64,000 nucleotides of DNA from Albugo candida (lineage: Eukaryota > Oomycota > Peronosporomycetes > Albuginales), in NCBI GenBank assembly GCA_040437565.1, contig JBDOQK010000007.1, positions 310,001 through 374,000 on the forward strand, read 5' to 3'. The number at the start of each line of letters is the position of its first letter. The first letter of the stretch is position 1. The notes under the pieces are model-generated. The model worked only from the letters and a program-made list of their open reading frames with translations, was not told where the DNA came from and did no database searches. The translations under genes were made by a program, and so were the position numbers. Of the stretch, positions 1 through 12,178 are shown in pieces.

Positions 1-336
1 AACCGTAGAAGACAATAGCCACCCGCAGAAAATTAAGGACGCAAATGCCTAGATAACCTACTTGACCAAGTTGTTTGCTGTTTCCTTCACTTTCCAAATA
101 AACCAGACCGAAATATCCAAATTTTTAAATCAAATTAAATGGTGTTGACAAACCTTTCATCCCAATTATTGCTCAAGACTGATCCGCGAATTATGATGCA
201 GTCGAACTCAGTCGCTCCTTTGCATTCAGACGAACTTATTGTACTATTTTATGCAAGTTTGAAGAAAACTCAGCGCTCATTCCGCTGTATACCTTATTCA
301 GCATTCGCACTCATCGCTGGTATCACAAAAAATCAC

Positions 337-436
337 NNNNNNNNNNNNNNNNNNNNNNNNNNNNNNNNNNNNNNNNNNNNNNNNNNNNNNNNNNNNNNNN
401 NNNNNNNNNNNNNNNNNNNNNNNNNNNNNNNNNNNN
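337..436. other. 100-N assembly gap with repeated flank
   Basis: A run of 100 N. Bases 1-336, left of the gap, recur at 588-923, apparently identical. The two contigs therefore overlap and were scaffolded without merging. The repeat is best read as an assembly artefact. Confidence 0.9.
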
Positions 437-724
437 ATTGATGCGACAGCCGCCAATGCCATAATTTACGAAAGGTAGCGTGTGACGATCACGATCACGA
501 CAACGACAGGATTCACACATCCAGTGGGTGCTAGTACACTTGAACTTAGAGGCACCGGCACAGAGGTGCTGAAAACAAAGGTTTCAAACCGTAGAAGACA
601 ATAGCCACCCGCAGAAAATTAAGGACGCAAATGCCTAGATAACCTACTTGACCAAGTTGTTTGCTGTTTCCTTCACTTTCCAAATAAACCAGACCGAAAT
701 ATCCAAATTTTTAAATCAAATTAA

Positions 725-1060
725 ATGGTGTTGACAAACCTTTCATCCCAATTATTGCTCAAGACTGATCCGCGAATTATGATGCAGTCGAACTCAGTCG
801 CTCCTTTGCATTCAGACGAACTTATTGTACTATTTTATGCAAGTTTGAAGAAAACTCAGCGCTCATTCCGCTGTATACCTTATTCAGCATTCGCACTCAT
901 CGCTGGTATCACAAAAAATCACATTCCCAAAGTGATGCATATCACAACAAAATCGTACACATGCCCACGACTCTCAGACTCAACCAAGGGGTCGAGTACT
1001 CGCGATTCAATAATAGATAAGGCATCCGATTACCATCTCGAGTGGCGTTTTCAAGCTTAG
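725..1060 (+). CDS. Unidentified open frame, 111 codons
   Basis: An ATG-initiated open frame of 111 residues. Its first 66 codons also appear at 139-336 because of the contig-overlap artefact. I recognise no domain, signal peptide or repeat. The product is rich in Ser, Leu and Thr with no charged clusters. No intron signals join it to other open frames. It may be a chance frame or part of a decayed repeat; no function is proposed. Confidence 0.2.
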   Translation: MVLTNLSSQLLLKTDPRIMMQSNSVAPLHSDELIVLFYASLKKTQRSFRCIPYSAFALIAGITKNHIPKVMHITTKSYTCPRLSDSTKGSSTRDSIIDKASDYHLEWRFQA

Positions 1061-1520
1061 TTAGAAATACGAATCGTCTCCCATGCACATGATACCTGGC
1101 CAGTAGATATTATTGAATCCTCTTTAACCAACGAGACACTAGGAGCTGGGTAAAGCCGATACAAACTATTCCCAACGTATCTGCATATCCGTTATGTTGC
1201 TAATATCCAGCATAGACATATATATCCCAATGCATTCAAACCAATAGATCACGTGCGACACAAAACACCGCAACACAAGCTTCAGATCACTGTTTGGTAC
1301 TTGTCTAAGACCCACTGACCGCAATTAAGCGTTCGTCTTCCCTATCGTAGTTGCGACGAACAGTACATGTATTTGGGTCCTCCGTATCGCTCCATAACTA
1401 GCCATCACTTGCTCTAAAGTGGTAAGGGTCATGATTGACATTTTTCAACGCGTGATCTTTGTAAAGTGTTATACTCCGTTTTTTTTTCTCGGCATTTTCT
1501 TGCAAGATACCGCAGCGATC

Positions 1521-1917
1521 CTTAAATGTCCTCTCTGTAAACCTCACCACGAAATATCCAAAGCGGCTAAGCATTGTAGTGTGGCTGAGACATGCTTTGG
1601 TAATGGAAGGAGAACAAAAAGGGCTTCTGAGGGAATCAGACCAAGCCATTTACAAAAGGATAAAAAGAATATTGCGGAATAGAGAATGGTACTCCTTGAA
1701 AATTCGAAAAATGTTTGGCCGTAGCATATGCAAATGAAAACGGCTTGAATCGAAACGCAGATGAGTGCATTTTTGTCCCTTTTGCACTTGGCTTTTTCGT
1801 ATTCCCTCATAGGCCCTTTTTCTTCTCCTTCCATTACCAGAACATCTCTCAGCCACAGTAGAATGTATGGCTGCTTTGAATGTGTCGTGGTGGAGTTTTG
1901 AAGAGGGCATTTCAAGT
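1521..1917. repeat. Long imperfect inverted repeat (arms about 145 bp)
   Basis: The left arm (1521-1666) read on + and the right arm (1770-1917) read on - align over about 145 bp at roughly three-quarters identity by eye, including the shared core GGTAATGGAAGGAGAA. The spacer is about 100 bp. Both arms keep an open frame in the repeated orientation, giving similar peptides (core GNGRR). A transcript could fold into a long imperfect duplex. The origin is unknown; a head-to-head pair of repeat copies is likely. Confidence 0.6.
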
Positions 1918-2039
1918 CAAGAAAAATCGGTCGGTTTCGGGCATTACATTTGGCTGGATATATCTGCCCACAGATATTCAGAGAAGTTTTGGTCACCCGT
2001 CAACCAATCTTTTTACACATGTTGGATATCACAAAGGTA

Positions 2040-3120
2040 AGTAGGACGGAATAAAGCTTCCAATTTCTCAGACGTATGAGAGCGTTCATGTCCACATTTC
2101 GTAATCCCTCCGCGTTTACATGTATGATTTTTTTAAGTACTTTTTTTCTTTTTTAAGCATTCGCTGGCAAGTGAACCAGCACATGGATTACTTACTGTTC
2201 TGGTACATTTCTGATAAAAAAAGGAAGGCAACCGCCAAATTGGATGCAAGAATGGCTCTGCATTCAGATTAGAACAGCAATGGCAAACTCTGCAAATCGC
2301 CGTATTTCTTCGCCGAATAAAGTGTCGGCTGATGCGCAGGAATATTGCACAATTATTTCTTCGCAAGTTCTACTTTGAAGACATTAAGCAGTATACGATC
2401 GTCGTTGAGATCGTTTGCAACAAAAACTCGTCTGATCATCAGTAAATGCGTTACTTCGTCCAACGCACTTTCATTAGACTCCATGCGCGAGAGTAGCAAG
2501 TAGCACACCATTACATAGCGATCAGATGAGCAAGTGTCGCTCGCATGATTCTGACCGCATTTGAGTGCTTTTTCGGAATCAATTTCCATGAGCTGTTTAA
2601 TCTCGCCAGCTTGAGTTGGTCCTTTGTGTAGGGTTTTTGCAAAATGGGGGCCTCTTTTGAAAGTGACCACGGCTTCTGGCATCCGTTTTTTTCACGAGAA
2701 TAATTTTTCGCACTGTTGTGCGACCGATTCCCACTTACCACACTACTCTATCTCCACCTCCATAGATGCGAGAACAGACTAGTAATTTCTGGTGGCCAAA
2801 TCAGCTAGAGCCCGAAGTGGTGCTTTCGAGATATTGTGTCGAAATGTTTCCACATGGTGACGGTTACCGCATGAACGAGCCAGATGCATGCTTATATGCC
2901 CATCCCACTCTACTGAAGCTGATGGCACTGGTGGAGCTGGTTTGTCCTCCTGAGGGAGTAGTGAAGGTAATGCTCACCGGAATTATGATGCGTTGGGTAG
3001 TGTGATGGCGGGGGGAGAGTTGAACTCCAACAATATTGGTCGAAAAGTTTGCGGTCAGCATTTTCGCCAGGTTTTTTCGGCTGTGAACTGACAACTACAC
3101 CTTTTTTGAGGCGCCTCGTT
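2040..3120 (-). repeat. Decayed repeat family R1, copy 1
   Basis: Roughly 2690-3090 on the minus strand resembles 26320-26700 (and its overlap copy 27040-27429) on plus. Shared landmarks are CATAGATGCGAG (reverse of CTCGCATCTATGG), the peptide pattern SRVGW.Y.H in the minus frame and a GGATGCCA/GGAATGCCA box. Open frames at 2353-2682 and 2864-3094 (-) belong to it. I do not recognise the encoded protein. 2040-2690 holds nothing else I can name. Confidence 0.5.
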
Positions 3121-6003
3121 GTTCTATATCGTGTTTTTAAAGTGCCGGCGGAGGAGTAGCAACGGCTCCTGAATCCAAGCTGTATGAATCACGATGACTA
3201 ACACGTCGACCTTCCGTTGTAATCGGAGCATTTTCTCCTTGGTTTCGTGGAACGGGGTAGTTCGCATACTTTTCTACGCGCGCCAATGTTTTGGGACATG
3301 TGGAGAACCCAATCTAAGTTCTCCAAGTCGTCGAAACCAGTCTTTCCGAGGAATTCGCTTCTCGAAAGATGTAGAAAAAGATTCCAAGAATCTTTTCGTG
3401 GATTTCAAAATACCCTCCCTTTCGATCCCAATATCGACTCCGAATACATCCAGATAGTACCGGCTTCTTAAGGTCTCCTATTATTTGACGAAGTGTTTTT
3501 CACCCAGAACGGTGACTGATTGGCAATCTAGCACGGGTTCGTGGACGTGAACATCGCTTCCACAGTTCATCCTGGAAGCTTGGACACCTGTCCAATCTGG
3601 TGACTGTCCAGGAGAGATTCAAATATCGGGTTGCCGTGATTCCGGGGAACTTATATTTATAATCTCTCATTGCTACTGAAGGCAAGGCCTGAAATGTTTC
3701 TAGAATCATCAGAAAGATTGGCTGCGAAATTTTAATAGGTCTTGCTGGATCATTTTTGCGGCAGCAACAGACCTATCCGGATCCTCGCCAGCATAAGTTC
3801 AGTTATTGCGGCAATATCCGATATTTTCGACTTTTTGAGCTCCACGCGATATTGCGCTTTCGCTTTAGCCTTGTCGTTGCGCAAGGACTCTTGCAACCAT
3901 ATAATACCAGCTCAAGTGGGACGTTTTGTCTCGCCTCCACTTGCAGTTGCCTTATTATGCCCTTATGACGAGGCAGTGCCAGTACCGCCTGTACCACCCT
4001 AGACCGTCTCACAGGTGATGGAGGTACTTGCTACTTCATCACCCCTGTGTGATGACTCATCAATGATCATACAATCCCTCAGACCCGGGTGATTTGGCAG
4101 GGTTACCACGTCAGTACAAGTGGATAAGACCCTAACTTGTCTCGAAATGTCGGCTTATGCCATTGTTCTTGAGGGGGAGAAATTAAATTCTCAAGCTGTT
4201 TCCTAAATTGGCGGGTTACGTAGCAGACGGCAAACTGAGTAGTAGCTCTGTGCCTATGAGAAAGTCAACCCAGAATCCGAACGTCAAATTGTCCATCGCT
4301 TTGCTATAAATGGTAAACATAATGCAACGAATCCGTTAGTTGAGCCAAAAGCAGTCATTTACACCATTGTATCTTTGTGTGGGCTTGATACACTTGGCGT
4401 TGGACATGAAATACAGGTTGAGTTTTCCAGAGGTGTAGAAAGCTACATCCACCGTCTTAAGTGAGCTACTCAGGATTGTGATCAAGAGAAAAGTACTCGC
4501 ATGAGTTAAATGTGCTGCTTCGGTCTATCGTAAATGACTTCCTGTCTTCTCAAATTGTGAATTTATCAAGGTCTCGTGCACGGTATGTGATTCTTGGCCG
4601 TGATATTCGTGTATTTGCATGTTGTTGCTCCGTGGGGACCACTCACCCCATCTTTATGCTAATTGTATGTCATACACGTCGGCATAAATTTCACGACGTA
4701 AGCTGAATCTTTCCAAAGAGAGCTACCTTTTTCAAATTGAGTGCAATCTCAGCAAGTGAACCCGATCGATCGATAAATTACGTAATAACGCATCTCGTCA
4801 ACCCGAAGATGAGAGCGCAACGATGGTAAAGTATCATGGCGGTTAAAGGTGCAGCTGAGTATAGCACATGGAGGACGCTCACATAGAAGAGCTCTCATCA
4901 TCCATTGAGATAAACACTATACTCTGTAACCTTCCTTATCGGCGAAGTGCTTGATTGTTTTCGAAGTCCCAAACATTCAACAAAATAAGATTAACGAAGC
5001 TGGTATCTCTGGGTCAATGGGTCAGCAGCAGTCGCACCCGTAATTCTATACGAGATGAATTGCGATCATTGTGATACAGATTTCAGCTTGAAGTAAGTGC
5101 GTACCGAGCGTTTGTCCAGATTCTCTTCATCAGAATGGGTATTGCTCCTCTTTTATCGAAAGCAAGTTCCTGGATGCTGCTAGCTTATGTCTTCAGATAC
5201 AAGCCAAATGCTTTCCATCTTACAAAAGTGGTTGAGAGAGTCAGAGAGCGGCCACGACACCAACACGCGTTAGTTACACAGAGGCGATTCATCGAGCTTC
5301 GGGCAATATGAGCCCTCAATATATGACTTTATATATGACCATGAAAATGGCTAACTTTGTTCCTACACCCTGGAAAGTGTGCAGCTAGGCCTTGTTGCAA
5401 TCACAGGGCTCGAAATTGACTTTTCACCGCTTGAAGTGTGGTGACGAGGCCTTTGCGGCATAACCGCGATTGTGATGCTTACGAGAGGCTATCGCTGACC
5501 GTACCACGCACACCTTCCGAAGCTAATGAAAAATTTGGGCGATGTTCGCACACAGCTGACATCTCGTGCCATCGCACTTGTCTTTTTCGGTTCATGCCAG
5601 CGAAAGTACATGCTTATACTTTTTGAGCATTTTGAATAGAGTTTACACGTCCATATACCTTCAAGGATGTAGTTTAAAGTAACGTGGTGGAGCATTAATG
5701 GATCAGTCCCTAACAGCAAAGGGGCTTGACGTTCAACTTCACCGTTACCGCGAGAAAGTGTTTCAGTATATCGCTACAATTCATTTTTGCTGCTCTAACG
5801 AGCACCTGTCGCCTCACAAAAGAGCGTACAGACATCAAAGTGCTTCCTGGTGCTTTCCATTGATGATAACATTACGTCGAATATAGCAAGTGAGGGAGTA
5901 TCGTAACATTTTCATCGGATAAATCCTAAATATCGTATAAATATTGCAATGCTTGGCGGGTTGATATCGGAATGTTACAAACAGCTGCTTTTTACTTCAG
6001 CCA
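3120..6003. other. Gene-poor stretch, short chance frames only
   Basis: The only named element here is the hairpin repeat near 4036. Short frames such as 3194-3457, 3742-4002 and 5438-5626 have no recognisable domain. The minus-strand frame around 3740-3960 is Lys/Ala-rich, ends in stops, and could be a decayed transposon gag. I see no RNA gene. Confidence 0.4.
3960..4130 (+). repeat. Palindrome-containing repeat family R2, copy 1
   Basis: It contains TCATCACCCCTGTGTGATGA at about 4036-4055, whose 7-bp ends are perfect inverted repeats. The following 80 bp (GGTGATTTGGCAGGG, then ACGTCAGTACAAGTGG) matches, on the opposite strand, 57440-57520. Two diverged copies in opposite orientation suggest a small non-coding mobile repeat. 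Confidence 0.5.
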
Positions 6004-9000
6004 TCATATCAAATGACCGATATTTTCCGAGTCATTAGATCTGTCGACGCGTTGATGTATTTGCTGAGGTAATTCTTCGGAGCTGATGAATGTGCCGTGT
6101 CGGTTAGACATGAAGTCACTTTGGTCAATCATTTCCAACAAAGCCGGATGATGACGATGAAACGCCGGCGTGTTGGTACGATGGTTTAAAGCAAAAACAC
6201 GTGACATCTTTTGCTGAAATCGAAACTTATACGGTTTTGGAGGCATTGCGGAAACTCCATCCGAGTCTTTCTGCTTGATATAGCACTTGTAAAAGCGTTC
6301 TATCTTCTTCTCGAGAGTCCTACAGTTTCTTCATTGAGCTGCTGCTACATGAACAACAAGGATTTCATACCATTGTTGCAGTATGTCGATGATGCCAAAA
6401 TGATATAGCGATGGCCCAGAGACGCTAGTGGCCGGTTGTGTGAAGATCGAATCGCCATCAGTCTCTTTGTCGGCGAATTCTTCGACAGCTGCAGCATCCA
6501 CAAAGTATTCACAACTTCGGACACCCATCAATAAACTGTAGTCCATTATTCCTTGCTCACATAAAAAGTCACTATCCCGATGAAGTTGGTCGTAGATTCG
6601 TGTCGCATGATATGGATCGATCCGAATCTACAAAGCGAATTGTTGACGATAATGAGCGCCACCTGTGATACATTATCATGCCTACCTTCATCATCAGGTC
6701 GTTATCTTTGAGGACGATGTCGGGTTCATGAAAATGCATGTTGTCTCCACATTCTTGGTTCTTGAGGCTACCGTACGTGTAGGACGCATTACAATAGCGA
6801 CAAGTCGTTTTATCACCCGGTTTCGGAATTTTTGCGTTTCGATCGACCCAGGAGCCTTTGATGTCGTAACGATGATGTAAAATCTTTGAATGGATACTTA
6901 AAACAAGGATAGTTTGGCGGACAGGTGCCATACCTGAGTTTTGGAGAAAAAGTTTCCCATAACCACAAAGTAGTATACGTTACCGTATAGCGAAACTCCA
7001 TGACAGCCATAAAATCGAGTCAAGAGAGTGCTGGTGTTGGTGGTCATATACTGCGCGTACTGAGATGCAATTTTACGCAAAAAATTGCATTCTTCCGAGG
7101 ACATTGTCTTCACAATAAGTTGCTCATCTCCAGTAAAAAACATAAATGCTCCACTTCGACCTTCGCTAAATTGTTCCTAGAGTCCAATCCAAAAGCACTA
7201 AGCAGACAGTATAATGAAACGGCGAGTGCAAGAACCTACCTTTGTAGTTGCCCCGAACATTCTCGTATACTCTTGATCGGTGATTCCGTAGCAGTAACGT
7301 ATCTTACGAAACGCAACAGGACAATACGACCAAAACCTGACCGATTTTTTCTACTCAACAGCATGAACAAGGCAGAATTCAGACTTCAGCAAATTCAAAC
7401 GTACTCGATCACTTTCTCCGGAGATCGGTATCGAAATCTCTTCGTCTTGAACAGCCTGGATCGATGACTTTACTCCAGACGTGGTATAATACAGAATTTC
7501 GGATCGCAGGGCCATGTTTACTTGAGGACTGAGATCAACGTCGAAATCACGCGAGTCTTCTTTTCGGCCTCCAGCGGGTCTGCATATAGGAAATGGATCA
7601 CTTTGATTATCGTTCCCTTACAGTTGACAGTCTATACCTTTCAATGTTGTTGACGGCAAACCAGATAACAAAATCCAGGTATCCTTTCGATGCGATAAGA
7701 AATGCCACCAGCTGACGAAGTACTTGGGCAACAGCTTGTGTATTTGCAGACTGATTTGACTTTGTTGCGAGAAAGTACGCGCACATGTACAGCAATAGGA
7801 GCAAGAGCCAGTAAAACACACAAGCGCCGGTAAAACTAGAAACCAACACCGAGCAAATATAAGTATCGATACAAACTGGGTAGTTTCTTCGAGCAGGACA
7901 TACAATGAGATGTAGTTGAGAACGCGAAGGCGCATATTATACGTCTTTGGCACACCACGCAAATATAAACGGTGCCATGCCAGTGTTAATACACTACATA
8001 CAATGGTTAAGCACACAGTAATGGATAGACAAAAAGTTCCGTACCAGACAGATACGACCAGGACCAAGATTACAAACGTATAGATAAGAATCCATGGCCT
8101 ACCAATCAAAGCGTCAATAGTCGTGTCTATCAATGATGTCAACCAACCATTCTTGAGTTGTGAGAAAATTGGAATCATCAAAGCACTTTGGATAGTCATA
8201 TTTGTCGCATTGACCTTGTTTGGGACAGCATATTCGCGATGAAGCCATACAAAATCCTACGACTGTCGATAACGACTTGCCAAATTCGAGTGATTGGCCA
8301 TCGACTGTAAAAAAGCCTCCAGCTCCACTGACACCCCATGTAATCCCACCCATTATGATTCCTGTTAACAGTAAAATCATAAGTCTTGAAGTATTCTTCC
8401 AATAAATGTGATCCACAAACCTCCCACCCATACCCAGAGACGGTAAAAGCGCATCATTCGTTTATAACTCGTGAACGGACTATTCAGCTAGAATTCACAC
8501 ATTAGATATACAATCATAATAGTACTTTGACATTACGAACCGAAAAGTAGAGATCGCACGCCATCACGAGTCCCCAGGCTTCTGATGTAAAGAAAAAAAA
8601 TTCTGTAACTCCAGCAAGTTGCCGGCATCTATCATTGGAGTCGGAGCTAACATCAAAATTGATCCATACATTAAGCAAGAGACATATCGCCAGGAATACT
8701 CCCAAAACCGCTCGATTGTGAACAATAGGATTGGGATGTTGATGCCAATGTTTCTTTCGAAAATACGTGATAATTACTGCTGAGCCACAGATAATCGTAT
8801 TGACAGAGCCAGCGATGAGTCCAGTCCAGCGATACGAGTACATTGCAATCGTGATTCCGAGAAACGCCATTGTCATGCAGCACCCTAGCAATTGTGATTT
8901 TCGATTCTCAAACCACCGGATCCTTGCTTGAGAGATTGATGGAGCTCGACCGCGAAATTGGTCCGTCATGTCTTTGTTGATTACACGGATAACATTATTT

Positions 9001-9278
9001 GGAGCTTGTATCGGATTACTCATGCGCTGAGGGTGAACATGCGTGCTGTGAAGTCCCAAATCGAATTCACGGCTTGAGCCACCTTCTAATAGCACGTAAG
9101 ATCGGCCGGGTTGTTCGGCTGAGTATCCTGATGCAGAGGGCTGATTGAGATGAACAGGATCGTTATTATTGTGTGGCGGTCGCATTGATACATATGAAGT
9201 ATGCATATCAGTTGTACACGGCGTGTCTGTGTATGTTGTGCGCGAGTTTCTGGTCAGCGGGTTGTTTTGTGTTCGCAT
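6004..9278 (-). CDS. GPCR-phosphatidylinositol-4-phosphate kinase fusion (GPCR-PIPK/GK)
   Basis: Predicted plasma- or endo-membrane signalling protein that joins a seven-helix receptor-like N half to a PIP kinase, the architecture of oomycete GKs and Dictyostelium RpkA. The ATG is at 9278 and the stop at 6004. The first exon (about 250 codons) gives a Ser/Thr/Pro-rich start, then hydrophobic helices. Further hydrophobic segments lie at 8431-7610, e.g. LLLTGIIMGGITWG and FVILVLVVSVWYG. The kinase reads GITDQEYTRMFG, then an intron (about 7177-7239), then SEGRSGAFMFF (G-loop), QLIVKTMS (ATP-binding Lys), RFYGCHGV, HRYDIKGSWVDR, GIMDYSLLMGV and FGIIDILQQW, ending PPKPYKFRFQQKM. All expected PIPK blocks are present, so the catalytic half looks functional. 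Exon joins in the receptor half are not resolved: the hydrophobic frame changes near 8400, 8200 and 7860, by introns or indels. Confidence 0.83.
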
Positions 9279-12178
9279 ACCATCAACTAGGACGAAGTAG
9301 CAAGTGACTAAGTTATTCTAAGCTTGCAAATTGCTCCGGTAACCTGGCTTTTTATAAAGACTATAGAGCTTATAGCGTCTGATTCTCGATCTAACTCGAT
9401 AAAACCTAAGTGGAATAGGGTAGCTAACCCCTAAGTTTTTTTTAGACCTGCGTTTTAGTGGGACGTACGATAGACATATAGTACTTGATTGGTTCGATTC
9501 GGCGAGAAGTCGGGTAATTACCTTGTTCAGAATTCTGCAAAGATTACCTTGTTCAGAATTCTGCAAAGATTATGAGTCAGCCTCGTAATATATGACCGTG
9601 CGCAGGTCTGAATACAAGAAATATGTCACTGCTTGATTTTCAGTAGGATATCCAGTCATGGTATGTGGTTATTACAGAATCTCAGTGGACAGGAAGTCAA
9701 TTATTTATTCACAGAAAAAGTGCTATGAGCGATCATGTGCGGGTGACACAATCAGCACGTTGATCTACTTCTAGCTTTAACGAATTTGATCAAGTATGTC
9801 GCTTTAGTGCGCGTAGACAGGTGAGGTATAATGTGTCAAGATCTGGTAGTGACAGGAGGCAATAAGATGGGATGCAATGTTAAGCCTCTTTTTTTGCCTC
9901 AACCATAAACTTATTACGGAAGATTCTATCTGGCGCTATGTTCAGATAGCGGCCATATCCGCGACAAGTTCCTCGAACATCATCACTACTCTTAGCACTT
10001 GTTCAACTCAATAACGATTCATCGATATAGTCAATCTCATCGGAATCAAAAAAAAAATACGTCAACGGTGATTGATTGTGTGGGGTATCATGAATTGCAC
10101 AGCGATTGTGCAGGCTGGTACCATTGATGAAATCGGTCGAGAAGTAAAGTTGTAACGGTGTATCATTGGTGGGGAATTGATAGTGCTCGATCGAGATTTA
10201 AGGATTAGCTTTCCTTTATCACATAGTCCTATTGTCTTCCTCTCACATACCTAATTTTATGGTCAAGTATACAAAAACACATTTATCTCAAAGTATACTG
10301 ACTCGTGCAGTATACACGATACTGTAAAATTTCAAATGAGATCCGTATTCCCTTTTATGCGTTTTCCAATTTCACGCACAACCCAACTGGCTGTGATCTG
10401 CGATTGCCGTCCTCTAGATGATGGTACAGGGGTTGCAATATCTCGTTTACTCCTAGGGAAGTATTTTCAACTACACCCGCCGATGACTTCGAGGTTGTTC
10501 GACTTCTATGACGGCAAATGTAAAGTTTTATCTAAGATTCCCTCAGTACCTGTTGTAACGAACAAAATACATGCGCTCCGCATTCAATCGAAAGATACGC
10601 GTGAGCTCAGTTGACCTAAGCATGGGATGCAGCTCGAGACCATCAGGCTGTCTTAAAGACCCTAGACCGTCGCACATTTCGGTTTTGACCCACATTGTTG
10701 TAAAAAAAAGAGCACACCGGTAAGCAATGTAGTATAAGGGATGAACAACACTTTGGCTACGTTCATAGGATCTTCGGGGTAGATACTTCCGGACAGGTCC
10801 ACTGATCTATCCCCTTACTTACTCATCTCCTACACCTGCGGTCATGGACATCAAAGTCATCTCTCAGAACCTGCCGTACTTTTGAGTATCGTCTTGTTGA
10901 CTCCGATCAGCTAAGTTCCATTTCCAAAGTTGTCAGGCATATTCAGTACAAGTCGCTTTTGGATCTTAATTGCTTTCATAGGATGGAACAGCGTACCCAT
11001 TAGAGATAAATGACACGGTCAACTAGGGTTGCAGAATGCTTTAGACTGTACCAGACGTCAGAGAATCCAAACCGAGCTATGTTAGCATCAATCTCATCTA
11101 CGTGGAAGTACTTAAGGTGCTTCATGACATTTCAGAAAGCATGCTAATGAGTCGCATACGACGCATCTTTAAAGACCCGAAAACTGGCACATCGTTGTCA
11201 TGCTTCATGTTTTCATGAGATTTGATAATTTTTGAACCCTGACCTTTCCTTTCTCTCGACATCTTCTTTTGCCAACTCTACGCTAGCAGCAATAGTGAAT
11301 ACAGTATATCAATATCGATTTAACACATTACCTTCTTCTCACNNNNNNNNNNNNNNNNNNNNNNNNNNNNNNNNNNNNNNNNNNNNNNNNNNNNNNNNNN
11401 NNNNNNNNNNNNNNNNNNNNNNNNNNNNNNNNNNNNNNNNNNCATCTTTAAAGACCCGAAAACTGGCACATCGTTGTCATGCTTCATGTTTTCATGAGAT
11501 TTGATAATTTTTGAACCCTGACCTCTCCTTTCTCTCGACATCTTCTTTTGCCAACTCTACGCTAGCAGCAATAGTGAATACAGTATATCAATATCGATTT
11601 AACACATTACCTTCTTCTCACATCCGACAAGGGACGGTCACCCACTTCCTGATGGGCCATTTCCAAAAAAAAAATTCTGCCTTCTGCAAATCCTCTCTAT
11701 CTGACCTGTTTTTCTCCACTCGGTACTTCTTCCAATTTGCTACATCCTTTCCGTCGCTATGACAAATTATCGATAAAAAAAGCCATTCCGACTTGTGCTT
11801 ATTCAGCAACCTGGTAATATAAGCTCATAGTCAGATATTTCCACGGTTTATTACAACATTCAACCATTTTATATATCTATCAAGGTTTACCTTACAAACA
11901 TTCTAAAGTTGCCGTGTTCTTTGACCTTTCCGCACATAAGATTCTCCACTTGTACGATTTCTTCGCCGATATCACCCGTTTGAAAAATAGTACTGCTACG
12001 CATCGCATTTCCCTGATGGAAGCTTTTTCGATTCCCTTTGTACCTGAATGATCGGCATCGGGACTATCATTCGCTCAACTTTGTGAATATAACGATCCTA
12101 TGTATGTTGAAGTTGCATAAATGCGCACGTAATGATATGTTCCCTTCTTGCCTATAGTACTTACGCTCAGTTCGGACC
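9279..12178. other. Intergenic stretch, no recognisable gene
   Basis: It contains an exact 26-bp tandem duplication (9517-9542 and 9543-9568, unit starting ATTACCTTGTTC), an unidentified 92-codon frame at 10336-10614 and an 83-codon frame at 11511-11762. None shows a domain I can name. The contig-overlap gap at 11343-11442 lies here. Confidence 0.5.
11343..11442. other. 100-N assembly gap with repeated flank
   Basis: Bases 11164-11342 recur at 11443-11621 with one visible difference (CCTTTCC versus CCTCTCC). This is consistent with unmerged contig ends carrying an allelic or error difference. Confidence 0.9.

Noticed and set aside
1544-1996. 150-codon minus ORF as a gene
   Set aside because: The frame runs across both arms and the loop of the inverted repeat and has no domain; it is a by-product of the repeat.
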